A stretch of 64,000 nt of DNA from Ochotona curzoniae (Eukaryota > Chordata > Mammalia > Lagomorpha > Ochotonidae). Shown here piece by piece: positions 60,301 to 64,000 of the stretch. The stretch lies in assembly GCF_017591425.1 (NCBI RefSeq), contig NW_024465672.1, positions 1-64,000 of the forward strand. The letters run 5' to 3'. The notes beneath the pieces are model-generated. The model was not told where the DNA came from and ran no database searches. It saw only the letters and a list, made by a program, of their open reading frames with translations. Each line of letters begins with the position of its first letter. The stretch's first letter is position 1. A program made the position numbers and the translations under genes.

Positions 60301-62159
60301 CAAAGGAAATGGTCAATTCTCTAAAATTCTACTTAAGGCCCAGGCTTTTCATTTTTTTTTAAGATTTATTTATTTATTGGAAAGTCAGATATACAGAGAC
60401 GAGAGACAGAGAGGAAGATCTTCTGTCTGATGATTCACTCCCCAAGTAAGCGCAACCGCAAGGACTGCACCGATCCAAAGCCTGGAGCCAGGAACTTCTT
60501 CCGGGTCTCCTACACGGGTGCAGGGTCCCAAAGCTTTGGGCTGTCCTCCATTGCTTTCCCATGCCACAAGTAGGAAGCTGGATGGGGAGTGGAGCTGCCA
60601 GGATTAAAACCGGCGCCCATATGGGATCCCGGTGCATTCAAGGTGAGGACTTTAGCCACTAGGCCACACTGCAGGGCCCCAGGCTTATCATTTTCTTAAG
60701 CTGGAGTAGAGAATGAGTTGATCATGGGGGAAAAAAAAGGTCCTCCATATGAATATAAGAAAAGTGCTCATCTGGAAACACATTAGGACAGAAACCAGGA
60801 ATCTTATCAGATGGCAGAGATAAGAGAATAGATTCTTGATTCTCTCCCAAAACTCACCTCTGTGTCAACAGCCAACATCTAAAATGAGTAAATTAGATGC
60901 AGGAAGTGAAAATGAAAGGAATTAGTCAAGTTTCATAGCTTCAGGAAGTAGCAAAAACATAAGAGAAAGACTAGTAAAATGAGACCTTCTTTGCAGGCCC
61001 AAACTTTGCATTTCCATTATTTATTTATTTATCTATCTATTTATTTATTTATTAATACTGCATGGGAAGAGAGAAAGGTCATAGCTCCTTCCTGTGGGAA
61101 GGGATAGGGACAGTACCCCTCCTACTCTTCTCAGTTCTCCTTAGTCCCTGACAAAGCCACAGGAGTAGGAACAAGACATTTCCACTACTGTTCTGTACAA
61201 TAGGAGTGACTACGGAACCATCCCATGACCATAGCTCTCAGGTGGCAGAAAAAAAGGGAAAACAAGTAAATCCCAGGATCCAATGCCAGACACACACACT
61301 CAGGCAATGGAGTTGCTCTCATCACAACTAGGTTTAAATTTTACTTTTGACAAATTAATGTAGTTTACTAAACCACAGCTCTGGTGTCAGAACTCAGCTT
61401 ACCTGGGCAAGCCTCCAAGGTCAACCTCAGCGCAGATGTAGGGGCCTGGACGCAGGATCACCCACAGCCCAATCTTCCCTGCTGTCATCACAAAGGCTCT
61501 GGAAAGATAAAACCCTTCAGCACTGGGCTTGAGTCCAGAGCAAAGGCTGGGTGGATGGGAGCATGAGTGCCCTGCATGTTACAGGAGAGGTCTGTCTCGT
61601 TCCCACTTTCTCACCACCAGAGACAACAAAATGAAGGAAGTCTCGGCTATACCCCTAGCAGATCAGGGTGTCCCTACACCAAGTCACAGGAATTGTAAGC
61701 TATCCAGCTTACTCTGGAACTTATCTCTCCAACTGCCAGTCTTATGACCACCCATTAACCCTTCTGGGAGTCTGAAGGATGTCAGACAGTTAAAACAGAG
61801 TTACAACAGTGAATCCATCTGTCCCATCCTAAGTTGCTGAGTCTTACTGCAGTGGTAGGTCCCTCTCCCCAGGCTGTGGTGCAGACAGTAGCCTTCCATC
61901 TGCATATACAACCCAGGTGGGTCATATCTGTGGAGGAGAAACTCTTACATGGTGCTGAGGAGAGGCTTGAGCCCTATACCTCATAGATTTTCACAGGAGA
62001 CATAGCAACCTGCCTCATTTTCCCTGTGTAGGCATCTCTCTGCCTCTTCCCTGCATCCCCAGACAAGCTCACAGCAGCAACATCACATACTCTAGGTCCA
62101 GATTCCCAGAAAAGTCAAATTTGCCGCCTTCTGGCTCGTGGAGATTCCAAGGAATGTAC
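21767..62159 (-). CDS. GLB1L3: GLB1L3 gene, partial model (16 internal coding exons)
   Basis: This is a glycoside hydrolase family 35 gene. Family members cleave terminal beta-D-galactose; the substrate of the GLB1-like 3 protein itself is poorly known. I joined 16 exons by AG acceptors and GT (once GC) donors. All phases agree and the 512 encoded codons have no stop. In order they give the PWNLHEP and GPYICAE parts of the TIM barrel, the acid/base motif VENEYGS, the nucleophile motif [19 protein letters not shown], the jelly-roll domains ([30 protein letters not shown]) and the GRYWNIGPQ terminal motif. Details such as [18 protein letters not shown] and [12 protein letters not shown] fit GLB1L3 better than its neighbour GLB1L2, as I remember the human proteins. 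Roughly 110-120 N-terminal residues lie beyond the window, and about 20 C-terminal residues were not found. All exons look intact, so a working gene is likely. Confidence 0.93.
22610..22916 (-). mobile_element. CSINE with imperfect target duplication
   Basis: Full-length copy in reverse: poly(T), 'gtccactccctgaatggcca', then 'gggatcttggcatatgtaag' and 'tagccactgagccattgtac'. The flanks GGTGCAAACCACA (22597-22609) and GGTTCAAACTACA (22917-22929) differ at two bases. It lies in the intron before exon 16, in sense with GLB1L3. Confidence 0.92.
23065..23392 (-). mobile_element. CSINE
   Basis: Full-length reverse copy. It has 'gttgattcacacacac' with a small CA expansion at 23134-23148, 'gtcccatatgggatcctggg' near the head, and ends 'ctaggctaccatgccgggcc'. 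Confidence 0.92.
23581..23630. repeat. (GGAA)n-like purine-rich repeat
   Basis: Polypurine stretch with ggaaggaagg and gggagg units. It is a simple repeat in the large 3' intron. Confidence 0.85.
23745..24900 (-). mobile_element. L1 ORF2 segment, inverted part of a twin-primed insertion
   Basis: Plus-strand text is antisense L1 ORF2, with 'ttgtcaaaaatcagtaggct', 'gttccattgacctatgtctt' and 'tgcactgaatctgtagattt'. It ends at about 24900, where L1 sequence of opposite orientation begins. Confidence 0.8.
24900..25720 (+). mobile_element. L1 3' end (sense part), interrupted by a CSINE
   Basis: Starts with 'aagtaagtcaatccccaaaa', continues to about 25307, is interrupted by a CSINE, and resumes at about 25632 with 'ggggggaatccctacaccta' and an A-rich tail near 25705. 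Together with the inverted piece before it, this makes the layout expected of twin priming. Confidence 0.75.
25308..25625 (+). mobile_element. CSINE inserted in L1 3' end
   Basis: Full-length: head 'ggcctggcgtgatagcatag', 'gggatcccatatgggcacca', 'gacccggaaaagactcctgg', and tail 'aataaataaaatttaaaaac'. An AAAAGAGT word occurs on both sides and may be part of its target duplication. Confidence 0.92.
25824..26149 (+). mobile_element. CSINE with perfect 14-bp target duplication
   Basis: Full-length young copy starting gggcgcagtg and ending in poly(A). The duplication AAAACTACCTTTGA is perfect at 25810-25823 and 26150-26163. It is antisense to GLB1L3. Confidence 0.96.
26430..27190 (+). mobile_element. 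L1 3' UTR and tail
   Basis: The segment 'ccaataaggaaagcttagaa' to 'gggaatcctatagcctatga' followed by an A/T-rich (AAT)n tail is repeated at 47.5-47.8 and 48.6-49.2 kb, so it is a dispersed 3' end of a lagomorph L1 family. The G-rich block (gggggagggcacagggaggg) before the tail is typical. Confidence 0.8.
27195..29400 (+). mobile_element. L1 ORF2 region, old and degraded
   Basis: Order of L1 ORF2 words: 'cagatgacatgattctctat' near 28350, 'gggatttatctctgatatcc' near 27950, and 'tagatacagaggacacattt' (the DAEKAFDK region) near 28045. Stops occur in all frames. It ends with a weakly G-rich 3' part near 29290 and an A-rich tail. Confidence 0.75.
30253..30301. repeat. (AC)n microsatellite next to exon 15 donor
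   Basis: About 24 perfect AC units. On the GLB1L3 transcript this reads (UG)n and starts about 40 nt after the exon 15 splice donor. Confidence 0.95.
30342..30453 (-). CDS. GLB1L3: GLB1L3 exon 15 of window
   Basis: 112 bp. The acceptor is TTCACAG and the donor is GTAAGC. It encodes (R)[18 protein letters not shown] and then [24 protein letters not shown] and [16 protein letters not shown] match GLB1L3. A long dinucleotide repeat begins about 40 nt downstream of the donor on the transcript. Confidence 0.95.
30454..32786. other. GLB1L3 intron 14-15, no repeat recognised
   Basis: Mostly unique-looking sequence. It has no SINE or L1 that I can name with confidence. Confidence 0.45.
32787..32874 (-). 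CDS. GLB1L3: GLB1L3 exon 14 of window
   Basis: 88 bp. The acceptor is CCTTCAG and the donor is GTATGT. It encodes (G)[18 protein letters not shown] and then [18 protein letters not shown] is shared with GLB1L3. The exon ends with AG of an Arg codon that is completed in exon 15. Confidence 0.94.
33284..33362 (-). CDS. GLB1L3: GLB1L3 exon 13 of window
   Basis: 79 bp. The acceptor is CCAAGCAG and the donor is GTGGGC. It encodes [20 protein letters not shown] and then LQEENK plus one base. LRILVEN(E/Q)GR(I/V)N is the conserved core strand of GLB1-like proteins. Confidence 0.94.
33842..33913 (-). CDS. GLB1L3: GLB1L3 exon 12 of window
   Basis: 72 bp, 24 codons, phase 0 at both ends. The acceptor is TTTTTCAG and the donor is GTATGT. 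It encodes [20 protein letters not shown] and then PEST. It belongs to the first jelly-roll domain. Confidence 0.92.
34227..34367 (-). CDS. GLB1L3: GLB1L3 exon 11 of window
   Basis: 141 bp, 47 codons, phase 0 at both ends. The acceptor is GCGCAG and the donor is GTGTGT. It includes [20 protein letters not shown] and then [18 protein letters not shown]. This is the most diagnostic exon for GLB1L3. Confidence 0.95.
35184..35290 (-). CDS. GLB1L3: GLB1L3 exon 10 of window
   Basis: 107 bp. The acceptor is TTGCAG and the donor is GTGAGT. It encodes (E)[18 protein letters not shown] and then [17 protein letters not shown]. It forms the linker from the barrel to the beta domains. KPKAVYP matches GLB1L3 better than GLB1L2. 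Confidence 0.92.
35959..36039 (-). CDS. GLB1L3: GLB1L3 exon 9 of window
   Basis: 81 bp. The acceptor is CTTACAG and the donor is GTACCT, a weak donor. It encodes (D)[18 protein letters not shown] and then RELLGSVS. The [13 protein letters not shown] motif spanning exons 8 and 9 is strongly conserved in GLB1-like proteins, which supports the GC donor before it. Confidence 0.94.
36717..36857 (-). CDS. GLB1L3: GLB1L3 exon 8 of window ([12 protein letters not shown])
   Basis: 141 bp. The acceptor is CCACAG. It encodes [20 protein letters not shown], then [20 protein letters not shown] and RGVITSY. The donor is GCAAGT (36716 down to 36711), so the following intron is of the GC-AG type. No nearby GT site keeps the frame into the next exon, where the join makes an Asp codon (G+AC). 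Confidence 0.93.
37190..37900 (-). mobile_element. L1 3' end, minus orientation
   Basis: Plus strand 'ttttatgatacagttccata' and 'ctaggatttccctttccccc' are the reverse of the L1 tail seen at 49.1 kb. A 60-bp stretch near 37490 ('gatagtctccattacatagt') recurs near 37605, so the copy holds a short internal repeat about 115 bp apart. Confidence 0.7.
37900..38400 (-). mobile_element. L1 internal fragment, minus orientation
   Basis: 'agccatttacatttagggtt' is the reverse of a conserved L1 endonuclease-region motif. It starts after an A-run (37919-37932) and fades before exon 7 of GLB1L3. Confidence 0.65.
38501..38585 (-). CDS. GLB1L3: GLB1L3 exon 7 of window (nucleophile Glu)
   Basis: 85 bp. The acceptor is TTTCTAG and the donor is GTAAGA. 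It encodes [20 protein letters not shown] and then KQFPPREK. The Glu of MEYWVGW lines up with the GH35 nucleophile (Glu268 in GLB1), and it is kept. Confidence 0.93.
39050..39985 (+). mobile_element. L1 (host of nested insertions), ORF2 part 1
   Basis: L1 ORF2 middle part ('ggaactactataaggaacta', 'catagaccaatatccctgag'). The order breaks near 39985 and resumes near 40806. Confidence 0.75.
40000..40805 (+). mobile_element. L1 ORF2 C-terminal fragment nested in L1
   Basis: 'acacaactgataggagacta', 'caaatggctaacagacataa' and 'acctactggtgtgtatatga' belong to the end of ORF2. They lie before more upstream ORF2 sequence at 40806, so this is a separate inserted or rearranged piece. Confidence 0.65.
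40806..41500 (+). mobile_element. L1 ORF2 part 2 (reverse transcriptase region)
   Basis: Contains 'gggatttatccttggtatgt', 'ttgatagatgcagagaagcc' (DAEKAFD) and 'ttgcaggtgacatcattctc' (the FADD active-site region, here FAGDI). Frames are broken. It stops near 41500 and continues at 44425. Confidence 0.8.
41505..41735 (+). mobile_element. Short L1 3' end inserted in L1
   Basis: 'aacttgacaatatgacacta' to 'tacctacaaaattgtattat' matches the L1 3' ends at 25.15 kb and 19.85 kb and breaks the ORF2 order of the surrounding L1. Confidence 0.65.
41737..42046 (+). mobile_element. CSINE between L1 and VNTR element
   Basis: Head 'gcccagcacagtggctcagt', middle 'ctccctgcttatggcccggg', 3' pyrimidine block and 'aaaaaataaataaaaataa' tail. 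The VNTR element starts directly after this tail. Confidence 0.92.
42046..44424 (+). mobile_element. GC-rich VNTR-bearing poly(A) retroposon, non-autonomous
   Basis: A 2.4-kb GC- and CpG-rich block set in AT-rich L1 sequence. It has three parts. A CpG-dense head (42046-42400) includes a perfect hairpin. A long degenerate tandem region (about 42780-43950) repeats a 'CCACTGGTatgcac...' core at irregular 60-75 bp spacing. A unique 3' part (about 43960-44405) ends in AATTAAATATG and a run of A at 44411-44424. No long reading frame exists. The L1 ORF2 sequence resumes directly after the A-run. AACTTC occurs at both edges (42047-42052 and 44423-44428) and may be the target duplication. Its 3' end is unlike the L1 3' ends elsewhere in the window. 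It could be an L1 5'-UTR derivative or an SVA-like composite. Confidence 0.6.
42311..42337. repeat. Perfect GC-rich hairpin in VNTR element head
   Basis: CAAGGCGGGG at 42311-42320 pairs with CCCCGCCTTG at 42328-42337 across a 7-nt loop (ACAGAGA). It sits in the only clearly CpG-dense stretch I noticed in the window. Confidence 0.85.
44425..46540 (+). mobile_element. L1 ORF2 part 3 and 3' region, with CSINE insertion
   Basis: Resumes the ORF2 order with 'cttcaatgtgaagtcaatca' and 'aaattcacatggaaaaacaa', runs through ORF2 C-terminal words ('gcaatagttaaaatatggaa'-like text near 45750), is split by a CSINE at 45811-46140 and fades after 46500. Confidence 0.75.
45811..46140 (+). mobile_element. 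CSINE with target duplication
   Basis: Full-length young copy. The flanks AAAGGAAATGTGAG (to 45809) and AAAGAAATGTGAG (46141-46153) differ by one base. It shares the head 'ggcctggtgcaatagtgtag' with the copies at 25.3 and 25.8 kb. Confidence 0.95.
47050..48000 (+). mobile_element. L1 3' UTR copy, internally deleted
   Basis: 'gtcactctggaaccaccccc', 'ccaataaggaaagcttacaa' and 'ttgttgacatatgcctactt' match 26.43-26.65 kb. The sequence then jumps to the G-rich terminal block ('gaatccaccatggggggagg') and a tail near 47985, skipping the part present at 48.65-48.95 kb. Confidence 0.75.
48620..49165 (+). mobile_element. L1 3' end copy
   Basis: Very close to 26.67-27.18 kb throughout ('gaaaatagacacgagacagc', 'ttaattgatcgggatgatat', 'gggaatcccatagcctatga'). 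It has an A-rich tail at 49140-49163. Confidence 0.85.
49960..50500 (-). mobile_element. L1 3' end, minus orientation
   Basis: Starts with a T-run, then 'gctctgggatttctctcttc', 'ttagattattacagtagtat' and 'gagagtccagcatcctgttg', shared with the minus copy at 37.25-37.45 kb. Confidence 0.7.
50500..52328. other. Intron between exons 6 and 7, proximal part
   Basis: Mixed sequence between the L1 3' end at 50 kb and exon 6. A GC-rich piece near 50520-50660 ('cctgccccaccaggccaggc') faintly recalls the minisatellite family. The rest is unassigned. Confidence 0.4.
52329..52393 (-). CDS. GLB1L3: GLB1L3 exon 6 of window
   Basis: 65 bp. The acceptor is CTACAG and the donor is GTAAGT. It completes an Ala codon and encodes [20 protein letters not shown] and then Q. 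The frame joins exon 5 and exon 7 exactly. It is followed by the largest intron of the window, about 13.7 kb. Confidence 0.9.
53306..53387 (-). CDS. GLB1L3: GLB1L3 exon 5 of window
   Basis: 82 bp. The acceptor is CAACAG and the donor is GTACAA, a weak donor. It encodes [20 protein letters not shown] and then LKGATEG plus one base. [11 protein letters not shown] is characteristic of GLB1L2 and GLB1L3. Confidence 0.93.
54765..54797 (-). pseudogene. 3'-truncated U2 snRNA copy with target-site duplication
   Basis: Read on the minus strand, this 33-nt stretch is the 5' end of U2 snRNA, starting ATCGCTTCTCGGCC and running to AAGATCAAGTG. It is flanked by a perfect 15-bp duplication (GGCAGGAAGACTTTA) at 54750-54764 and 54798-54812. 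It has no poly(A) tail and no 3' half. This is the known class of 3'-truncated U2 pseudogenes inserted by the L1 machinery. It is too short to be functional. Confidence 0.93.
54815..57260. other. GLB1L3 intron 4-5, no repeat recognised
   Basis: Apparently unique intron sequence apart from the U2 fragment just before it. I see no coding signal in the phase of the gene. Confidence 0.45.
57261..57353 (-). CDS. GLB1L3: GLB1L3 exon 4 of window (acid/base Glu)
   Basis: 93 bp, phase 0 at both ends. The acceptor is TTTCAG and the donor is GTAAGA. It encodes [18 protein letters not shown] and then [13 protein letters not shown]. The NE pair in VENEYGS carries the glutamate that acts as proton donor in GH35 (Glu188 in lysosomal GLB1), and it is kept. 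Confidence 0.94.
57907..58222 (+). mobile_element. CSINE
   Basis: Head 'gggcctgaagcaatgactca', 'cccccagctccctgtttttg', 'ggaaacccagaagaagctcc', and tail 'aataaataaagctttaaaaa'. It is antisense to GLB1L3 in the intron between exons 3 and 4. Confidence 0.93.
58225..59697. other. GLB1L3 intron 3-4, no feature recognised
   Basis: Unique-looking intron sequence between the CSINE and exon 3. Confidence 0.45.
59698..59806 (-). CDS. GLB1L3: GLB1L3 exon 3 of window
   Basis: 109 bp. The acceptor is CTACAG and the donor is GTAAGA. It encodes (S)[19 protein letters not shown] and then [17 protein letters not shown]. The residue after the Ser is Arg (CGT). Family members known to me have Trp here (GGLPSWLL or GGLPAWLL), so this is an unusual change at a conserved place. 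Confidence 0.92.
60356..60679 (-). mobile_element. CSINE with 16-bp target duplication
   Basis: Full-length reverse copy from 'aagatttatttatttattgg' to 'ccactaggccacactgcagg'. The flanks CCAGGCTTTTCATTTT (60340-60355) and CCAGGCTTATCATTTT (60680-60695) differ at one base. It lies in the intron between exons 2 and 3, in sense with the gene. Confidence 0.95.
61018..61055. repeat. (TTTA)n/(TCTA)n microsatellite
   Basis: TTTA units with two TCTA units in the middle, in the intron between exons 2 and 3. Confidence 0.9.
61403..61498 (-). CDS. GLB1L3: GLB1L3 exon 2 of window (GPYICAE motif)
   Basis: 96 bp. The acceptor is TTTCCAG and the donor is GTAAGC. It encodes [20 protein letters not shown] and then [12 protein letters not shown]. 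The [10 protein letters not shown] block is part of the galactose-binding pocket in GH35 enzymes. It ends with AG of a Ser codon that is completed by the next exon. Confidence 0.93.
62091..62159 (-). CDS. GLB1L3: GLB1L3 exon 1 of window (PWNLHEP motif)
   Basis: 69 bp. The acceptor is TTTCAG and the donor is GTATGT. It begins with the last base of a codon and then reads [20 protein letters not shown], followed by DL and two bases of a Glu codon. The PWNLHEP and [10 protein letters not shown] motifs are typical of the start of the GH35 barrel. The next exon supplies the missing base, giving GAA. The exon before it was not seen up to 64 kb. Confidence 0.93.
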
Positions 62160-63145
62160 CTGAAAGACATAAGAGAGAAGCAGCATAAGATTCTTCGTTC
62201 TCTTCTCCAAACTGTTAAGTTGTTACAAGAATGTAGAAACCCACAAGCAGCTGAGGAGGAAGCACAAGGGACCACTTCCACTCAGAGACACCAGTTTGGA
62301 CATATATTTGTGTACCTATTAATGTTCAGAACAGAATCAAGATGAGAGAAAAGTGTCTCTTGTTAGTATAACTTCCCCAAAACACATTGAATGAAGCAGG
62401 TGTCAAAGTCACCTATGTCTCTCTTCACCCAGATCTATATTGTGCAACTTTCCAGGGTCACTTCCTGCTGAAGAGAGAAGGAACTGAAGCTCAATGCCAG
62501 GCCCACTGTCACTGCACTTAGAGTCATAACCTGGCTTCCAGGCTCATCCTTGCAGAGCATTTGAACCCCACATTGCCAAGTTTTGTCCACTACCCCTCCA
62601 TCAACCAGAAAGCAGAACAAGGCTTCTGCTGCTGCTGCAGAGAGGACAAAAGAAGGAATCTGGGACCTTATCTTGGAATCAAGAGCCTGGCCAACTGCTG
62701 CTCTGAGCCCCCACACTGGATCAAGCTCATAGACCTCCAAGCCCAGACCAATGCCTACAAAATGACCCTCCAGACTTGCCATGGGGTTAGACAGAGACTT
62801 GTGCTTGGTGGTACGGGCTCAGTTTTGCACATGCCACTACAAGCATCAAATTGGCCTGCCATGAATACCAGTGACTAATGGGACCCAGATGTGACTCAAC
62901 ACGGTAACAATCTGAGCAGCTAGAGGGATGCCTTCATTCCAACCACATATGGCACCATGCTTGACCATGGAAGCCTTCCAAGCTTGCTCTGTTTTACTCC
63001 TACCAGCAGGGCAAAATCTGAGGTAACTATGAGAGCTTGGAGCACTAGCCCAACAGCTATGTTTGCTCACTACATGAGCAAGAGGGAGTAACCTTAATTT
63101 CTGGAAGCAAACACTAAAAGCAGTCAATTAAAAGATCCACATCAT
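62160..63145. other. Upstream GLB1L3 intron sequence
   Basis: No exon encoding the preceding GH35 segment (the FGGSIHYFRVP region in relatives) was found here, so that exon lies beyond the window. Confidence 0.6.
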
Positions 63146-63593
63146 TGTCAGGAGCCGTGTACTATAGCCACACTGAAGCCATTTTGAATATAGAACTATG
63201 GGCCAGTGGAAAATCCCTGGCTGGCTAGATGCTTGGGAAAGAAGTTATGAAACTAATCACATGCTTAGCTTCAATTGTTTCTAGCAACTGTTTTAGAATG
63301 TGATTTATGCTGTACCTGCCGACATCTTGTTGCTGATTACCTATGCTATTGTTGATATGTTGGTTACTATGGTTGATATGGTGGCTGCTCAAGAACAATC
63401 GGTCTGGAGACTATGGTTTTCTCCTTTCCTCCCTGAGCCTTAGTTACTGAAGAATATAAAAACCCTTAATTAAAATCAATAAACTGACAGCTTGATCAGA
63501 CATCCTGTCTTGCTGTCCATTCTTCGTGTCTCTTGTCCCCCAATCTCTCCTAGGTGGTTGCGACCCCCGTTGATTGTCCTGCTGGACGAGACA
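63146..63593 (+). mobile_element. Solo LTR, class II (ERVK/IAP-like) endogenous retrovirus
   Basis: 448 bp. It opens with TGTCAGGAGCCG and closes with GAGACA, so it has TG...CA ends. It is flanked by a perfect 6-bp duplication, CATCAT, at 63140-63145 and 63594-63599. A TATA-like box (TATAAAA) lies near 63455 and a polyadenylation signal (AATAAA) near 63476, followed by a T-rich and GT-rich stretch as at an R-U5 border. The 6-bp duplication and the GGAGCCG start fit betaretrovirus-like LTRs. No internal viral genes flank it, so it is a solo LTR left by recombination. It lies in an upstream intron or flank of GLB1L3, antisense to the gene. Confidence 0.85.
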
Positions 63594-64000
63594 CATCATC
63601 ATTCCAACCACAAGGAGTGGCCTGAATTCATTCTAACTTTCTTGTTGCCGCTGGAAAGCACCCAGTGGACACAGGTTGGAATCTACCTGTATTCTACCTC
63701 TCTGGACTCACAGCGTCCGGAGCAAACCAACTTGTATACCTTGTAGTCCCCCTGTAAGAGTCCTCTAGCCCTCATATTATGGCTATTGATATTAAAAGCA
63801 CAGCACCCATTGAAATCTAACAGGATATAAGGACATATCCATCTGTGTCACACAGTACTACTACTAATGTAATCGGTGCCACACATGCCAGCATCACTCA
63901 GGCTTCCCAGTAGGACAAGGTAGCAGTCAAATTTCTTTCTTCAGCATCAATAATAAGGTCCAGGATATCACATTTGCCAGGAACTGACAACAAACTCTGT

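Noticed and set aside
62435..62878. Open frames of about 105-115 codons on both strands near 62.5-62.9 kb, considered as an upstream GLB1L3 exon
   Set aside because: No FGGSIHYF or REYWRDRL-like reading and no fitting donor for the phase of exon 1.
1..64000. CRISPR arrays, operons, bacterial or phage systems
   Set aside because: The window is vertebrate. All spaced repeats found are SINE, LINE, microsatellite or minisatellite sequence.

Overview
The window is mammalian nuclear DNA. It is AT-rich and CpG-poor, packed with SINE and LINE-1 copies, and carries one multi-exon gene. The SINEs are lagomorph C-repeats (CSINE). The youngest copies have tRNA-like heads, a 'cttcctctctgtctctcctcctctctgtatat' type 3' part (quoted here only as a pyrimidine-rich block) and an 'aataaaaataaat' tail, which I associate with pika (Ochotona) more than with rabbit. 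This species call comes from memory of the repeat families.

The gene is on the minus strand and runs from about 62.2 kb down to 21.8 kb. I could rebuild 16 consecutive internal coding exons with matching phases. Together they hold 1537 nt, about 512 codons, with no stop or frameshift. They encode a glycoside hydrolase family 35 protein that best fits GLB1L3 (beta-galactosidase-1-like 3). Both expected catalytic glutamates are kept: the acid/base in VENEYGS and the nucleophile in MEYWVGW. The first exon or exons lie beyond 64 kb. The short last exon, expected below 21.77 kb, was not found. One intron appears to be of the GC-AG type.

Region by region: 1-21.7 kb is the downstream flank. It holds old CSINEs, a degenerate GC-rich minisatellite on the minus strand (3.1-5.5 kb), a broken protein-kinase pseudogene (8.6-9.7 kb), a second minisatellite block that changes orientation (13.5-14.3 kb), and an L1 fragment (19.3-20.1 kb). 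From 21.8 to 62.2 kb, GLB1L3 exons alternate with introns. The two largest introns (21.9-30.3 kb and 38.6-52.3 kb) are mostly nested L1 and CSINE. The larger one also holds a 2.4-kb CpG-rich, VNTR-bearing, poly(A)-ended insertion with no long reading frame (42.05-44.42 kb), which is the most unusual element here. A 3'-truncated U2 snRNA copy with a perfect 15-bp target-site duplication lies at 54.77 kb. From 62.2 to 64 kb is a further intron with a well-preserved solo LTR (TG...CA ends, 6-bp target-site duplication).

There are no bacterial genes, operons or CRISPR arrays. Interest lies in the gene's splicing and conserved residues and in the layered history of retroposition.
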